DNA from: Rothia similimucilaginosa
GTDB taxonomy: Bacteria > Actinomycetota > Actinomycetes > Actinomycetales > Micrococcaceae
Reading direction: 5' to 3'
DNA length: 64,000 nt
Assembly: GCF_029850875.1 (NCBI RefSeq)
Contig: NZ_JAOVAM010000001.1
Location: 62,001 to 126,000, forward strand
Under the pieces are notes generated by a model. The model was not told the origin of the DNA. It saw nothing but the letters and a program-made list of their open reading frames with translations, and did not search any database. Every line of letters begins with the position of its first letter. The first letter of the stretch is position 1. Made by a program: the position numbers and the translations under genes. Positions 19,723 through 29,226 of the stretch are shown piece by piece.

Positions 19723-20244
19723 CTAGTGTCGGGTTTCGACCGGGGCGGGGCGCCCCAGGAACTCTTCGAGGATGGAGCGCTGAATGCCGAACATTTCAGC
19801 TTCCTCTTCGGCGGTGCCGTGGTCGTAGCCGAGGCAGTGCAGAATGCCGTGGGTGGTGAGTAGGCATAGCTCGTCGAGGGTGCTGTGGCCAGCATCTGCG
19901 CCCTGACGTGCGGCGACGGGTGGGCAGAGGATGATGTCGCCGAGCATTCCGCTGGAGGGGTTCTCGGGGGTTCCCGGTTCCATCTCATCCATGGGGAAGC
20001 TCATGACGTCGGTTGCACCGGGCAGGTCCATCCATTCGATGTGCACGCGTTCCATTTCGTCTTCATTCACGATGGCGATGGACAGGTAGGTGTCATCGGC
20101 AAGGTGCATACGCTTGAAGGCGTGCTCGACGAGGCGGGTGAGCACCTCAGTATCTACCGCTTCGAAAGATTCACGGATGAAGGCGTTGGTTGCCGGGTCG
20201 GCACCGGTTGCGGGGTCTTCACAGTCGAATTCGATCTCTGCCAC
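19723..20244 (-). CDS. ybeY: Endoribonuclease YbeY
   Basis: YbeY is a zinc metalloendoribonuclease involved in 16S rRNA 3'-end maturation and ribosome quality control. The 173-residue product carries the zinc motif HGILHCLGYDH with His at about 132, 136 and 142, and the upstream conserved TDVMSFPMDE near 78-87 and LGDIILCP at about 101-108. Its stop and the phoH stop-to-start spacing are tight (3 bases from phoH), consistent with one operon phoH-ybeY-corC-era. Confidence 0.95.
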   Translation of the reverse strand: MAEIEFDCEDPATGADPATNAFIRESFEAVDTEVLTRLVEHAFKRMHLADDTYLSIAIVNEDEMERVHIEWMDLPGATDVMSFPMDEMEPGTPENPSSGMLGDIILCPPVAARQGADAGHSTLDELCLLTTHGILHCLGYDHGTAEEEAEMFGIQRSILEEFLGRPAPVETRH

Positions 20245-20247
20245 CGT

Positions 20248-21369
20248 TTAGCGTCCTTCCGGGTGGGCGTTGTCAGTGTTATTCTCTGCGTTCTTTTCGG
20301 AGCCGCCGTTGATGCCGGCGCGGTCCAGCAGCTTCTCGGCCGCGGCCTCGATGGTGGCGCGCTTGACCTTACGGTTGCGCTTGCGTTCCATGGCCTTCTG
20401 ATCTTCGCCCCACTGATCGTAGGCGGACACAATGTTCGACACCAGGGTGTGGCGGACCACGTCAGAGGATTCCAGGATGCTGAAGTGAATATCCTCCACG
20501 CCGTCAAGGATGTTTCGTACCTGCTTCAGGCCGGAGGGGGCGCCACCGGGCAGGTCAATCTGGGTGATGTCACCGGTAATGACCATCTTCGAGCCGAAGC
20601 CCAGGCGGGTCAGGAACATCTTCATCTGCTCGGCGGTGGTGTTCTGCGCCTCATCGAGGATGATGAATGCGTCGTTGAGGGTTCGACCGCGCATGTACGC
20701 CAGCGGCGCGACCTCAATGGTGCCCGCTTCCATGAGCTTGGGGATGGTTTCGGGTTCGAGCATGTCGTGCAGTGCGTCGTAGAGCGGGCGCAGGTACGGG
20801 TCAATCTTTTCGTTGAGGGTACCGGGCAGGAATCCCAGACGCTCGCCAGCCTCCACGGCGGGGCGGGTGAGAATAATGCGGTTCACTTCGTGGGTCTGCA
20901 GCGCCTGCACAGCCTTCGCCATGGCGAGGTAGGTCTTACCGGTACCCGCCGGGCCGATACCGAAGATGACTGTGTTCGCATCGATAGCGTCCACGTACTT
21001 CTTCTGGTTAATGGTCTTGGGACGAATCGTGGTGCCGCGGGTAGAGAGGATGCTGGTAGACAGTGAATGTGCCGGGTTGCTCAGTTCGTCACCGAGCATA
21101 CCCATGAGGCGGTGAATGACCTGCACGGTAATCTGCGTGTCGTGGCTGGAGAGCACGCGCAGTTCGTTCAGCAGCTTAGCGGCGGTGTTCACGGACTCGG
21201 AGGGGCCGGTGATGAGTACGTCCAGGTCCTTGGGGTGCAGGCTAATCTGCTCGAAGTAGTCCTCAATAATTGCCAGGTGCGCGTCCTGCGGGCCGAGAAC
21301 TGCAATCATTTCTGCAGCGCTTTTGAAAGATACGGTGCGCGCGGTCGATAGAGGTCGGGAGGTAGTCAT
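20248..21369 (-). CDS. phoH: PhoH-like P-loop ATPase
   Basis: A cytosolic RecA-like ATPase of the PhoH/PhoL family, often linked to RNA metabolism together with YbeY. The 373-residue product has an N-terminal domain (about 1-110), Walker A GPAGTGKT at 139-146, the family motif RPAVEAGERLGFLPG and Walker B AFIILDEAQN, then MVITGDITQIDLP. AAGGAG lies upstream of the ATG at 21369. It heads the phoH-ybeY-corC-era run; rsmE ends 135 bases upstream. Confidence 0.94.
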   Translation of the reverse strand: MTTSRPLSTARTVSFKSAAEMIAVLGPQDAHLAIIEDYFEQISLHPKDLDVLITGPSESVNTAAKLLNELRVLSSHDTQITVQVIHRLMGMLGDELSNPAHSLSTSILSTRGTTIRPKTINQKKYVDAIDANTVIFGIGPAGTGKTYLAMAKAVQALQTHEVNRIILTRPAVEAGERLGFLPGTLNEKIDPYLRPLYDALHDMLEPETIPKLMEAGTIEVAPLAYMRGRTLNDAFIILDEAQNTTAEQMKMFLTRLGFGSKMVITGDITQIDLPGGAPSGLKQVRNILDGVEDIHFSILESSDVVRHTLVSNIVSAYDQWGEDQKAMERKRNRKVKRATIEAAAEKLLDRAGINGGSEKNAENNTDNAHPEGR

Positions 21370-21504
21370 ATGGGCTCCTTGGCTAGTGATGTATTTACAA
21401 GTATAGATGTGCGTGATGTGCCACGCCCTGGTGGATTCCTGCCGGCTGGGTTTTAGCAGAGGGGTGCTACCGGCTACTTTACCGGGGTCGCCCTCGACGG
21501 CGCT

Positions 21505-22278
21505 CTACCAGCGACCCAGCACCACGTTCAGGGTGCACATGGCAGCAGAACCGGCGGTGGAGGAACGCAGCACCTCATCACCGAGCAGTGCCAGCTGCGC
21601 GCCGGCGTCGGTGAAGAGCTGCACTTCGCGGTCGCTAATACCGCCTTCAGGTCCGACGAGCAGGTAGATTTCTTCGGGTAGCTTTTCTGCCTCGACAAGC
21701 TTGCGTGCCAGGGCGCTGAGGCGTTCGGTCGCCTGCTCATGCAGGATGAACACGGCGGCGGACTGCTCAGAGCCGGCTACTTCTTCAATGAGCTTCACCA
21801 GGTCGGTAGTGCTGTACAGCTCGTACACTACGGGAATGAGCGCGCGGCGCGACTGCTTCGCGGCGGCGGTGACGGTATTCTGCCACTTGGTGTGTGCCTT
21901 GGAGGCGCGCTCCCCCTTCCAACGTACGATGGAGCGGTCCGCACTCCACGGAAGCACACCGTACACGCCCAGTTCGGTCGCAGTTTCGATGGCGAGTAGG
22001 TCGCGGCCGTCCTTCGCGAGCGCCTGCACCAGGTAGATGGAGGGCACGCTGTGTTCCTCGCAAAGCTCCTGCACCTGCACGCTCACGCCGTCCGCGTTAA
22101 TGGAGGCGACCGTACCGAGTGCGCGGCGGCCGGTGCCGTCACCCAGGTCAATGCGTTCGCCGAGCTCAAGGCGCTTGACGAGGGCGTGCTTGCCTTCGGA
22201 GCCGCCAAGCGCGTAGGTGGCGCCGGGGGTGAGTGCGTCGTATTCTTCCGTGCTGATGTAGAAGATGGGGGCGCTCAT
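21505..22278 (-). CDS. rsmE: 16S rRNA (uracil-1498-N3)-methyltransferase RsmE
   Basis: RsmE is a SPOUT-class SAM methyltransferase that modifies U1498 in the decoding region of 16S rRNA. The 257-residue product begins MSAPIFYIS and has an N-terminal PUA-like domain and a C-terminal knotted domain with IYLLVGPEGGISDREVQLF and LGDEVLRSSTAG. The ATG at 22278 has AAGGAGACCC upstream; the open frame beyond it is low-complexity. It follows dnaJ, the usual arrangement. Confidence 0.94.
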   Translation of the reverse strand: MSAPIFYISTEEYDALTPGATYALGGSEGKHALVKRLELGERIDLGDGTGRRALGTVASINADGVSVQVQELCEEHSVPSIYLVQALAKDGRDLLAIETATELGVYGVLPWSADRSIVRWKGERASKAHTKWQNTVTAAAKQSRRALIPVVYELYSTTDLVKLIEEVAGSEQSAAVFILHEQATERLSALARKLVEAEKLPEEIYLLVGPEGGISDREVQLFTDAGAQLALLGDEVLRSSTAGSAAMCTLNVVLGRW

Positions 22279-22404
22279 GGGTCTCCTTGAGGTGCGGCTT
22301 GCCGGTGCCGGTAGCGTGAAATATTGGGCTGTGTAGCAATGCGGATGCGGCGGGTGCAGGCTCAACTGCACCCGCCGCATCCTCAACTACATGGTGTAGG
22401 AATC

Positions 22405-23538
22405 CTACTTGAACTGGTCCTTCAGTCGGGAGAAGAGACCACCGCGGTGCTTGACCTGCGAACCTTCGGTGAGGGATTCACCGCGCAGGGCGGCGAACTG
22501 GCGCAGCAGTTCACGCTGTTCTTCGGTTATGTCGGTGGGAGTGATCACCTGGATACGTACCAGCAGGTCACCGCGACGCTCGGTGCCGAGCACGGTCGCG
22601 CCCAGGCCGTTGAGGGTAATCACGTCACCGCTCTGAGTGCCTGCGGGGATAGCAACTTCCTGGTCGCCATCAAAGGTCTTCAGCGGGATGGTAGTGCCCA
22701 GTGCCGCCGCAACCATGGGGATGTTCACGGTGGTGACCAGGTTGTCGCCCTCGCGGCTAAAGTACTTGTCACGCTTGACGTTCAGGTCAACGTACAGGTC
22801 GCCGTTGGGGCCACCGTACAGGCCTGCTTCGCCCTTGCCTCGCAGGCGGATACGCGCCTGATCGTGCACGCCGGCGGGAACGTTGAAGGTCAGCGGTACG
22901 TCTTCACGCACGCGTCCCTGACCGTGACATTCGGCGCAGGGAGTCTTGATGACGGTGCCGTAGCCGTGGCAGTCAGGGCATTCGACCTGCTGCATGACGG
23001 TACCGAGGATGGACTGCACGCGGCGCTGCATGAAACCGTGACCGGAGCAGGTGGTGCAGGTTTCGGGCTGGGTACCTTCAGCGGTTCCTTCACCGTTACA
23101 GGATTTACAGGTCACGGCGGAGCGACGCTCAATGGTCTTCTCAACACCGAACACGGCGTCCTGCAGACTGATGGAGACGGTAATCAGGTCGTCCTGGCCC
23201 TGACGCATACGGGATGCAGGGCCGCGGGTACCTGCCGCGCCGCCGGTGAACATGTTCAGCAGGTCCTCGAAACCGCCGAAGCCGCTGAATCCGCCGCCCG
23301 GGTAGCCGCCTCCGGGGTAGCCTGCGCGGCCCTGTTCATCGCCGGTGGTGTCATAGTTGCGGCGCTTTTCGGGGTCGGAGAGCACCTCGTAGGCGAGGGT
23401 GACGCGCTTGAACTCTTCGGCGGCGTCCTCGGAGGGATTCACGTCGGGGTGCAGCTGGCGTGCCTTCTTCCGGTACGCCTTCTTAATCTCTTCAGCGCTG
23501 GCGTCGTTCGATACGCCAAGAGTATCGTAGTGGCTCAT
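22405..23538 (-). CDS. dnaJ: Chaperone DnaJ
   Basis: DnaJ stimulates the DnaK ATPase and delivers unfolded proteins to it. The 377-residue product has the J domain (1-70, with HPD at 30-32), a Gly/Phe region (GYPGGGYPGGGFSGFGGFEDLL), four Cys-x-x-Cys-x-Gly-x-Gly zinc repeats (CKSCNGEG, CTTCSGHG, CPDCHGYG, CAECHGQG) and a C-terminal substrate-binding domain. It is the dnaJ2 type that normally follows hrcA in Actinobacteria. No hrcA precedes it here: the next gene upstream is DUF3097 on the opposite strand. The ATG at 23538 has GAGGAAGGAAA upstream. Confidence 0.95.
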   Translation of the reverse strand: MSHYDTLGVSNDASAEEIKKAYRKKARQLHPDVNPSEDAAEEFKRVTLAYEVLSDPEKRRNYDTTGDEQGRAGYPGGGYPGGGFSGFGGFEDLLNMFTGGAAGTRGPASRMRQGQDDLITVSISLQDAVFGVEKTIERRSAVTCKSCNGEGTAEGTQPETCTTCSGHGFMQRRVQSILGTVMQQVECPDCHGYGTVIKTPCAECHGQGRVREDVPLTFNVPAGVHDQARIRLRGKGEAGLYGGPNGDLYVDLNVKRDKYFSREGDNLVTTVNIPMVAAALGTTIPLKTFDGDQEVAIPAGTQSGDVITLNGLGATVLGTERRGDLLVRIQVITPTDITEEQRELLRQFAALRGESLTEGSQVKHRGGLFSRLKDQFK

Positions 23539-23561
23539 GCGTTTCCTTCCTCGCGAGACGA

Positions 23562-23588
23562 TGGCGGTGCTCGATGAGTGCACCGCCA
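23562..23588. promoter_or_regulatory. Perfect 9-9-9 inverted repeat upstream of dnaJ
   Basis: TGGCGGTGC, nine bases, then GCACCGCCA lie 24 bases before the dnaJ start. The 9-N9-9 geometry equals that of the CIRCE operator of HrcA, but the sequence differs from the CIRCE consensus. It may be an operator or a 5'-UTR hairpin. Confidence 0.55.
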
Positions 23589-23812
23589 ACAATGGTCGTA
23601 TCAATTCTAGGGGATACTACCCCCGACCCGATACAATGGCTAGGCTGAATGGGGGTCGCTCCCGCTATCCGCTTAATCTGCGGTGCACCCAGAACCCCGT
23701 TTGAGTTCCCCTGCAGGTTCCGTCTCATAGTTCTATCACGTTGTTCCGGCGCTGTCACCGACCTACTGGCTCTGCCGCCCCTGTTACCCCTACCGCCCCA
23801 AAGGAGAATACG

Positions 23813-24682
23813 TTGAGTACCCACCACTCCCCCTACGGCTGGGGTGCCCAGGATCTAAATACCGCCCGCATGAGCCGCCAGGCGCCGGCCCCGCGTAAAG
23901 TACCGCTGCAGCGCGGCCTACTCATTGAGGATATTAACGGCTGGGTGGGTGAGGTCGTGAAGGCTGAACGCATCGGCGGTGCTCTCTTCTTCGGACTCGA
24001 GGACGCGAAGGGCCGTGTGAAGAACTTCCCGCTGGGTCCTGGCTACCTGATCGATGGTGAGCCCGTTGAGATTGTCGCCCCGGTAGCTGCGAAGGAGCCG
24101 AAGCGCACGATTTCTCGCTCCGGTTCTATTGCGGTGAAGAATGCCCCGGCTCGGGTGGCGCGTGCCTCCCGCATCTGGGTTGAGGGTCTGCACGACGCCG
24201 AGCTTGTGGAGAAGGTCTGGGGCCACGATCTGCGCGTTGAGGGCATTGTCGTGGAGCCGCTACACGGCGTGGATGATCTTGCCGGTGCTATACGCGAGTT
24301 TGGGCCGGGCCCAGGCCGCCGCCTGGGTATTCTGGTCGACCACCTGATTGAGGGCACGAAGGAGCAGCGTATTGTCGCGGAGGCATTGGCTGTACCGGGT
24401 GCCGCCAGGCACGTGAAAATCGTGGGCCACCCGTTCATCGATATTTGGCAGGCAGTCAAGCCCTCAGCGCTGGGTTTGAAGACGTGGCCGCAGGTGCCGC
24501 GCGGTGAGGACTTCAAGAAGGGCACGCTGCGTCGTCTGGGCCAGCCGCACGAAACGCAGGCGGATGTGGCGCAAGCGTGGAAGTACATCCTCTCCCGCGT
24601 TGACTCCTACGCTGACCTGGATTCGACGCTGCTTGGCCCGGTCGAATCGCTCATCGATTTTCTGACCGAACCGGGTGCCTAA
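23813..24682 (+). CDS. DUF3097 family protein
   Basis: A conserved actinobacterial protein of unknown function. The 289-residue product starts at a TTG with AAAGGAG seven bases upstream (LSTHHSPYGWGAQD). The N-terminal part has a beta-rich segment (GWVGEVVKAERIGGALFFGLED), and the C-terminal part has a TOPRIM-like look: IWVEGLHDAELVEKVWG, with a conserved Glu, and LGILVDHLIEGTKEQRI with a DH motif. No further role can be assigned. Homologues lie between hemW and hrcA/dnaJ in related genomes, consistent with its position here opposite dnaJ. Confidence 0.88.
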   Translation: MSTHHSPYGWGAQDLNTARMSRQAPAPRKVPLQRGLLIEDINGWVGEVVKAERIGGALFFGLEDAKGRVKNFPLGPGYLIDGEPVEIVAPVAAKEPKRTISRSGSIAVKNAPARVARASRIWVEGLHDAELVEKVWGHDLRVEGIVVEPLHGVDDLAGAIREFGPGPGRRLGILVDHLIEGTKEQRIVAEALAVPGAARHVKIVGHPFIDIWQAVKPSALGLKTWPQVPRGEDFKKGTLRRLGQPHETQADVAQAWKYILSRVDSYADLDSTLLGPVESLIDFLTEPGA

Positions 24683-24944
24683 CCGCACCGAAAACCCGTT
24701 ATTGCGCCCTCGTCTGCGGGCGCAGATGTGAATTTGCTCAGAACCTTTCCCTCGAGGGCATTATCCTGTGGGTTTTGCCCGCTAAAGCGGTACAATGGTT
24801 GAGCGTGTGGCATTGCCCCTGCGGGGTTTGCCGCAACGTCACTACACTCTGGGTCACCATCGCTCAAACGACTTACCTCTTCGGAGGGTATTTCCACCAG
24901 CTTAGGTGATCACCACAAGAAACTTCTATCGAACCAGGATTTTC

Positions 24945-25364
24945 GTGACTAACGATGTTCGCCCGGCAACCGGGCCTCAGAAAACCCGTAAGATTAGCGT
25001 GATTCAGGATCGCAACCGTGCGACTCTCGCGCATTTCGGCGGTATTCTCGGCATCATCCCTTCCGCTGCGGTTTTCTACGTCAGCCGCAATAACGCACCC
25101 TTCGCTGAGCAGGAAGCTCGCGAGGCGATGAACTTCACCTTCGTACCCTCCATTGCTCTGATAGTGCTGTGGGTGCTGTCCTTCCTACCCGGCATAGGCA
25201 ACATTGCCATGGTTTTGGGCACCCTGGTGTGGCTGTTCATGGCGGTTGCTTCTGTCCGCGCCGGTATTGAGGTGAACCGCGGTGAGCCGTACAGCTATCG
25301 TGTGAACCCCCGCTTGCTGGACCGCTTCTACCCCACCGAGAACGCAGAATCTACTGAGTCCTAA
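24945..25364 (+). CDS. DUF4870-type small membrane protein
   Basis: A 139-residue membrane protein starting at GTG (VTNDVRPATG) with AGGA eight bases upstream; an ATG at 24906 in the same frame is possible but poorly placed. The pattern LAHFGGILGIIPSAAVFYVSRNNAPFAEQEAREAMNF is the DUF4870 signature, followed by two more hydrophobic segments at about 65-85 and 88-108. The function of the family is unknown. A clear terminator follows. Confidence 0.8.
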   Translation: MTNDVRPATGPQKTRKISVIQDRNRATLAHFGGILGIIPSAAVFYVSRNNAPFAEQEAREAMNFTFVPSIALIVLWVLSFLPGIGNIAMVLGTLVWLFMAVASVRAGIEVNRGEPYSYRVNPRLLDRFYPTENAESTES

Positions 25365-25388
25365 ACCGCGCTAATAGCTTTTACGACG

Positions 25389-25417
25389 AACGCCCCGCAC
25401 GTTGTGTGCGGGGCGTT
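25389..25417 (+). terminator. Intrinsic terminator of the DUF4870 gene
   Basis: A perfect 12-bp stem (AACGCCCCGCAC and its complement) with a 5-base loop is followed by TCGTGTTT, 24 bases after the stop codon. Confidence 0.88.
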
Positions 25418-25809
25418 TCGTGTTTAAGTACAACTGTTCTAAAGGCTACTGACGGAGACGCTACCCGGTGGGATCTACCTACTGCTTCAGTGTTCGTTGA
25501 TTCTCTACCTGCAGGTTATACGGCTGTCGGGTGTTCTGTATCCGCTGGTTCTGCGCGTGGAGGGCTTGCAAGGTTCTTCTGCGGGGGTTTTCCTTCTGAA
25601 CTCCTCTGATGCTCCTCCAAAAGCACCAAAAAAATTTTAAAAGTCTTTCAACCCCCGCAGAAACACCCCGAAACTGCCGAAATATTACGGCGGCCCGGAG
25701 CGCTCAACCTGAGAAACCCACCCTAGGAAGGGCAACTGGAGCGGGGCAAGATGCCGGCATGTCAGCGCATCACGAACCCACCCGAAACTCAGGGAGGCGT
25801 TGAGGCCCT
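25418..25809. other. Intergenic region with no convincing gene
   Basis: 392 bases between the convergent DUF4870 gene and hemW. Open frames of about 65 codons exist but have no family resemblance or good ribosome-binding site. It contains an inverted repeat around an A/T-rich core (see separate entry). The composition is mixed and no promoter could be called. Confidence 0.6.
25577..25662. repeat. 13-bp inverted repeat flanking an A/T-rich core
   Basis: TTCTGCGGGGGTT at 25577-25589 and its complement at 25650-25662 are separated by 60 bases including AAAAAAATTTTAAAA. The arms are perfect. No function is assigned; a remnant of a small mobile element or a long hairpin is possible. Confidence 0.6.
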
Positions 25810-27096
25810 CTAGAATTCCTCGTGCTCCTCACTAACTTCCGGAAGCAGCTCACGGGTAACCGCATCCCCCAGCAGGCGGCCTTTGAGGGTCAGACGCACG
25901 TGGGCTTCAGGGTCAGGTTCAGCCTGAGAAGTTAAAGCGTCAGGTTCAATCAGAGCTTGAGAGACCAGCCAGCGCAGGGAGGCGCCCAGCTGCGCCTCAT
26001 CATGCACGGCAATCAGCTCGCGCATCGCCAAGCCCTCACGCACACGAATCATGAGCATAATCGTTTCAAAAGCACGAGTAGCGGTGTCCAGCACCTCACG
26101 TGCCGCCGCCGGGGACTCCCCCGCACGCACCTTCTGCGCGTACGGTACCGGGTGCTTCACGTTCCACCAGCGGGTACCGTTCACGTGCGAGTGGGCGCCC
26201 GGGCCGATACCCCACCAGTCCTGGTTACGCCAGTAGGCGAGGTTGTGGTCGCTGCGGGTGTCCTCGCTGCGTGAGTAGTTGGAGACCTCGTACCAGTTGT
26301 AGCCGGCTTCTGTGAGTAGCTCCTCGGCGAGCAGGTACATGTCCGCCATAAGGTCCTCATCGGGCATGGTGTATTCACCGCGGCGAATCTGCGCGGCAAG
26401 CTTCGTGCCGTCCTCCACGATCAGCGAGTAGGCGGAGATATGGTCCGGTTCGTAAGAGATGGCGGCACGAACGCTGCGCTCCCACTGCTGCAGGCTCTCC
26501 CCCGGCGAACCATAAATCAGATCCACGGACACCTGCAGGCCTACCTCCTTAGCCCAGGCAACGACCTTCGGCACGTTCGACGGCGTGTGGGTGCGGTCGA
26601 GCACCTGCAGCACCTCGGGTACGACGGACTGCATGCCGAAGGAGACGCGGGTGAAGCCGCCGTCCTTGAGGGTCTGCAGGTCTTCGCGGGTGACGGAGTC
26701 GGGGTTCGCTTCGGTGGTGACTTCTGCGCCTTCAACCAGACCGAATACGTCGATGGCTGCCTGCAGGATGCGCACGAGGTCGCGGGCGGGCAGTTTGGTG
26801 GGGGTGCCGCCTCCGAGGAAGACGGTGTGCATAGGGCGTTTTGCGACGCCGGAGGTTTCGAGGGTGCGGGCGGCGAAGAGAATTTCTGCGATGGCGTCAT
26901 CAGCGTAGGTGCCCAAGCCGATGCCGTCGCCGAAGTCTTCGGTGGCGTAGGTGTTGAAGTCGCAGTAGCCGCAGCGTACGGAGCAGAAGGGGATGTGTAC
27001 GTAGAGGCTGAAGTCGCGGGTTTCGCATCCTGCCGCACTGGTGGCGGGGATGCGCCCGTCGCGGGGTGCGGGGGCGCCGGTGGGCTGGGCGGGCAT
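25810..27096 (-). CDS. hemW: HemW-like radical SAM protein
   Basis: HemW is a heme-binding radical SAM enzyme once annotated as oxygen-independent coproporphyrinogen III oxidase; in most bacteria it acts in heme trafficking. The 428-residue product has HIPFCSVRCGYCDF with the iron-sulfur cysteines at about 38, 42 and 45, then FLGGGTPTKLP, EANPDSVT and a C-terminal HemW domain with IGPGAHSHVNGTRWWNVKHP. The extra cysteine of true HemN (CxxxCxxCxC) is absent, which favours HemW. lepA lies upstream on the same strand. Confidence 0.9.
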   Translation of the reverse strand: MPAQPTGAPAPRDGRIPATSAAGCETRDFSLYVHIPFCSVRCGYCDFNTYATEDFGDGIGLGTYADDAIAEILFAARTLETSGVAKRPMHTVFLGGGTPTKLPARDLVRILQAAIDVFGLVEGAEVTTEANPDSVTREDLQTLKDGGFTRVSFGMQSVVPEVLQVLDRTHTPSNVPKVVAWAKEVGLQVSVDLIYGSPGESLQQWERSVRAAISYEPDHISAYSLIVEDGTKLAAQIRRGEYTMPDEDLMADMYLLAEELLTEAGYNWYEVSNYSRSEDTRSDHNLAYWRNQDWWGIGPGAHSHVNGTRWWNVKHPVPYAQKVRAGESPAAAREVLDTATRAFETIMLMIRVREGLAMRELIAVHDEAQLGASLRWLVSQALIEPDALTSQAEPDPEAHVRLTLKGRLLGDAVTRELLPEVSEEHEEF

Positions 27097-27202
27097 TCTG
27101 CCTCCTGGGACTAGATGTGGCGGTTGGGGGAATCAAATATGGGCACCGCGCATGTGGCTACGCGGGTGACATCAACAGACGGTATATCAACGACAGCGTG
27201 CA

Positions 27203-27240
27203 GAGAACCCGGCGGTACACGAGGCACCAGCCGGGTTCTC
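27203..27240 (-). terminator. Hairpin downstream of lepA
   Basis: A perfect 11-bp stem (GAGAACCCGGC and its complement) with a 16-base loop lies about 50 bases after the lepA stop. No T-run follows, so termination strength is uncertain. Confidence 0.6.
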
Positions 27241-27288
27241 CACTCAAACAGGTCAGCACACAGCCGGAAAAGCTACAGCAGCGGAAGG

Positions 27289-29139
27289 CTACTTCTTCTT
27301 TTCCTTCTCCTCGCCCGAAGACAGTGCCGCAATGAAGGCTTCCTGAGGAACCTCCACACGACCGACCATCTTCATGCGCTTCTTGCCTTCCTTCTGCTTC
27401 TCCAGCAGCTTACGCTTACGCGAAATATCGCCACCATAACACTTAGAAAGAACGTCCTTACGCATCGCGCGGATATTCTCGCGGGCAATAATACGCGAAC
27501 CGATAGCCGCCTGAATCGGCACCTCAAACTGCTGGCGAGGAATCAGCTCACGCAGCTTAGAAGTCATCATCAGGCCGTACGAGTAGGCCTTATCGCGGTG
27601 AGTAATGGCGCTGAACGCATCCACCTTCTCACCCTGCAGCAGGATGTCGACCTTCACCAGGTCGGCCTCTTCCTCACCGTCGAACTTCCAGTCCAGCGAC
27701 GCGTAGCCGCGGGTACGAGACTTCAACTGATCGAAGAAGTCGAACACAATCTCTGCCAGGGGCAGGCGGTAACGCATCTCCACACGATCCTCGGAGAGGT
27801 AATCCATGCCGCCGATCTGGCCGCGGCGAGCCTGGCACAGCTCCATAATCGCGCCAATGTACTCGCTCGGGGCAATAATCGTACACGCCACCATGGGCTC
27901 TCGGATGGTGGCGACCTTACCCTCAGGGAATTCGCTCGGGTTGGTCACTCGCTTAGCGTTGCCAGCCTCGTCCACCACGTCGTAAATAACGTTCGGTGCG
28001 GTCGAAATCAGGTCCAGGTTGAACTCGCGTTCCAGGCGCTCACGCACAATCTCCAGGTGCAGCAGACCCAGGAAGCCACAGCGGAAACCGAAGCCCAGCG
28101 CGGCAGAAGTTTCCGGCTCGTAAATCAACGCGGCGTCGTTGAGCTTCAGCTTATCCAGCGCGTCACGCAGCGCCGGGTAATCCGAACCATCAATCGGGAA
28201 CAGGCCCGAGAACACCATTGGCTTGGGATCCTCATAACCGCCCAGGGACTCCTGCGCAGGCTTCGCGGCGGAGGTGACAGTATCACCCACACGGGACTGA
28301 CGGACGTCTTTCACACCGGTAATAAGGTAACCCACCTCGCCCACGCCCAGGCCCTTCGACGGGACAGGCTCAGGGGAAATCACGCCGATTTCAAGCAGGT
28401 CATGCTCAGCGCCGGTGGACATCATCTTAATCTTCTGACGCGGCTGCAGGCTACCGTCCACAACACGCACATAGGTGACCACGCCGCGGTACGAGTCGTA
28501 CACCGAGTCAAAAATCATGGCACGCGCCGGGGCGGATGCGTCACCCTGCGGGGCGGGAATCGCCTCCACAATACGGTCCAGCAGAGCCTCAACACCCTCA
28601 CCGGTCTTACCCGATACGCGCAGAACCTCCTCCGGCTCGCAACCAATCAGGTTCGCCAGCTCCTCAGCGTACTTATCGGGCTGAGCCGCGGGAAGGTCAA
28701 TCTTGTTCAGCACCGGGATGATGGTCAGGTCGTTCTCCATCGCCAGGTACAGGTTCGCCAGGGTCTGAGCCTCAATACCCTGGGCGGCATCCACGAGCAG
28801 AAGCGCACCCTCACACGCAGCCAGGGAGCGGGACACCTCATAGGTGAAGTCCACGTGGCCGGGGGTGTCAATCATGTTCAGCGCGTAGGAGGTGCCGTCA
28901 ACATCCCAGGGCATGCGCACAGCCTGAGACTTAATGGTGATACCGCGTTCACGTTCAATGTCCATGCGGTCCAGGTACTGCGCCTTCATATCGCGCGGGG
29001 CAACCACGCCGGTGGCCTGCAGCATACGGTCTGCGAGGGTGGACTTACCGTGGTCAATGTGGGCGATAATGCAGAAGTTGCGAATAATCGCGGGGTCGGT
29101 CGCCGCCGGAACGGGCGGGTTCTTCGACATGGGTGCCAA
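27289..29139 (-). CDS. lepA: Elongation factor 4 (LepA)
   Basis: LepA is a ribosome-binding GTPase related to EF-G that affects initiation and back-translocation. The 616-residue product has [15 protein letters not shown] at about 26-40, [16 protein letters not shown] and NKIDLP as G motifs, and the LepA-specific C-terminal domain ending in a Lys-rich tail ([20 protein letters not shown]). The start could be the first or fourth codon (MAPM). It precedes hemW in the usual actinobacterial order. Confidence 0.96.
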   Translation of the reverse strand: MAPMSKNPPVPAATDPAIIRNFCIIAHIDHGKSTLADRMLQATGVVAPRDMKAQYLDRMDIERERGITIKSQAVRMPWDVDGTSYALNMIDTPGHVDFTYEVSRSLAACEGALLLVDAAQGIEAQTLANLYLAMENDLTIIPVLNKIDLPAAQPDKYAEELANLIGCEPEEVLRVSGKTGEGVEALLDRIVEAIPAPQGDASAPARAMIFDSVYDSYRGVVTYVRVVDGSLQPRQKIKMMSTGAEHDLLEIGVISPEPVPSKGLGVGEVGYLITGVKDVRQSRVGDTVTSAAKPAQESLGGYEDPKPMVFSGLFPIDGSDYPALRDALDKLKLNDAALIYEPETSAALGFGFRCGFLGLLHLEIVRERLEREFNLDLISTAPNVIYDVVDEAGNAKRVTNPSEFPEGKVATIREPMVACTIIAPSEYIGAIMELCQARRGQIGGMDYLSEDRVEMRYRLPLAEIVFDFFDQLKSRTRGYASLDWKFDGEEEADLVKVDILLQGEKVDAFSAITHRDKAYSYGLMMTSKLRELIPRQQFEVPIQAAIGSRIIARENIRAMRKDVLSKCYGGDISRKRKLLEKQKEGKKRMKMVGRVEVPQEAFIAALSSGEEKEKKK

Positions 29140-29166
29140 TCACATCATCCTTTCGAGATGCTGGCT

Positions 29167-29207
29167 GCGGGTATGGGCATAGTTACCTATCATTTTCCCA
29201 TACCCGC
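29167..29207 (-). terminator. Hairpin downstream of the PAC2-family gene
   Basis: A perfect 11-bp stem (GCGGGTATGGG and its complement) with a loop of about 19 bases lies 20 bases past the stop. The loop, not the downstream side, carries the T/A-rich run on the minus strand. Confidence 0.55.
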
Positions 29208-29226
29208 GCCATATGTGCGAACGGAC

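Noticed and set aside
25406-25803. Two plus-strand frames of about 65 codons
   Set aside because: The first starts inside a terminator; neither has a ribosome-binding site or recognisable sequence.
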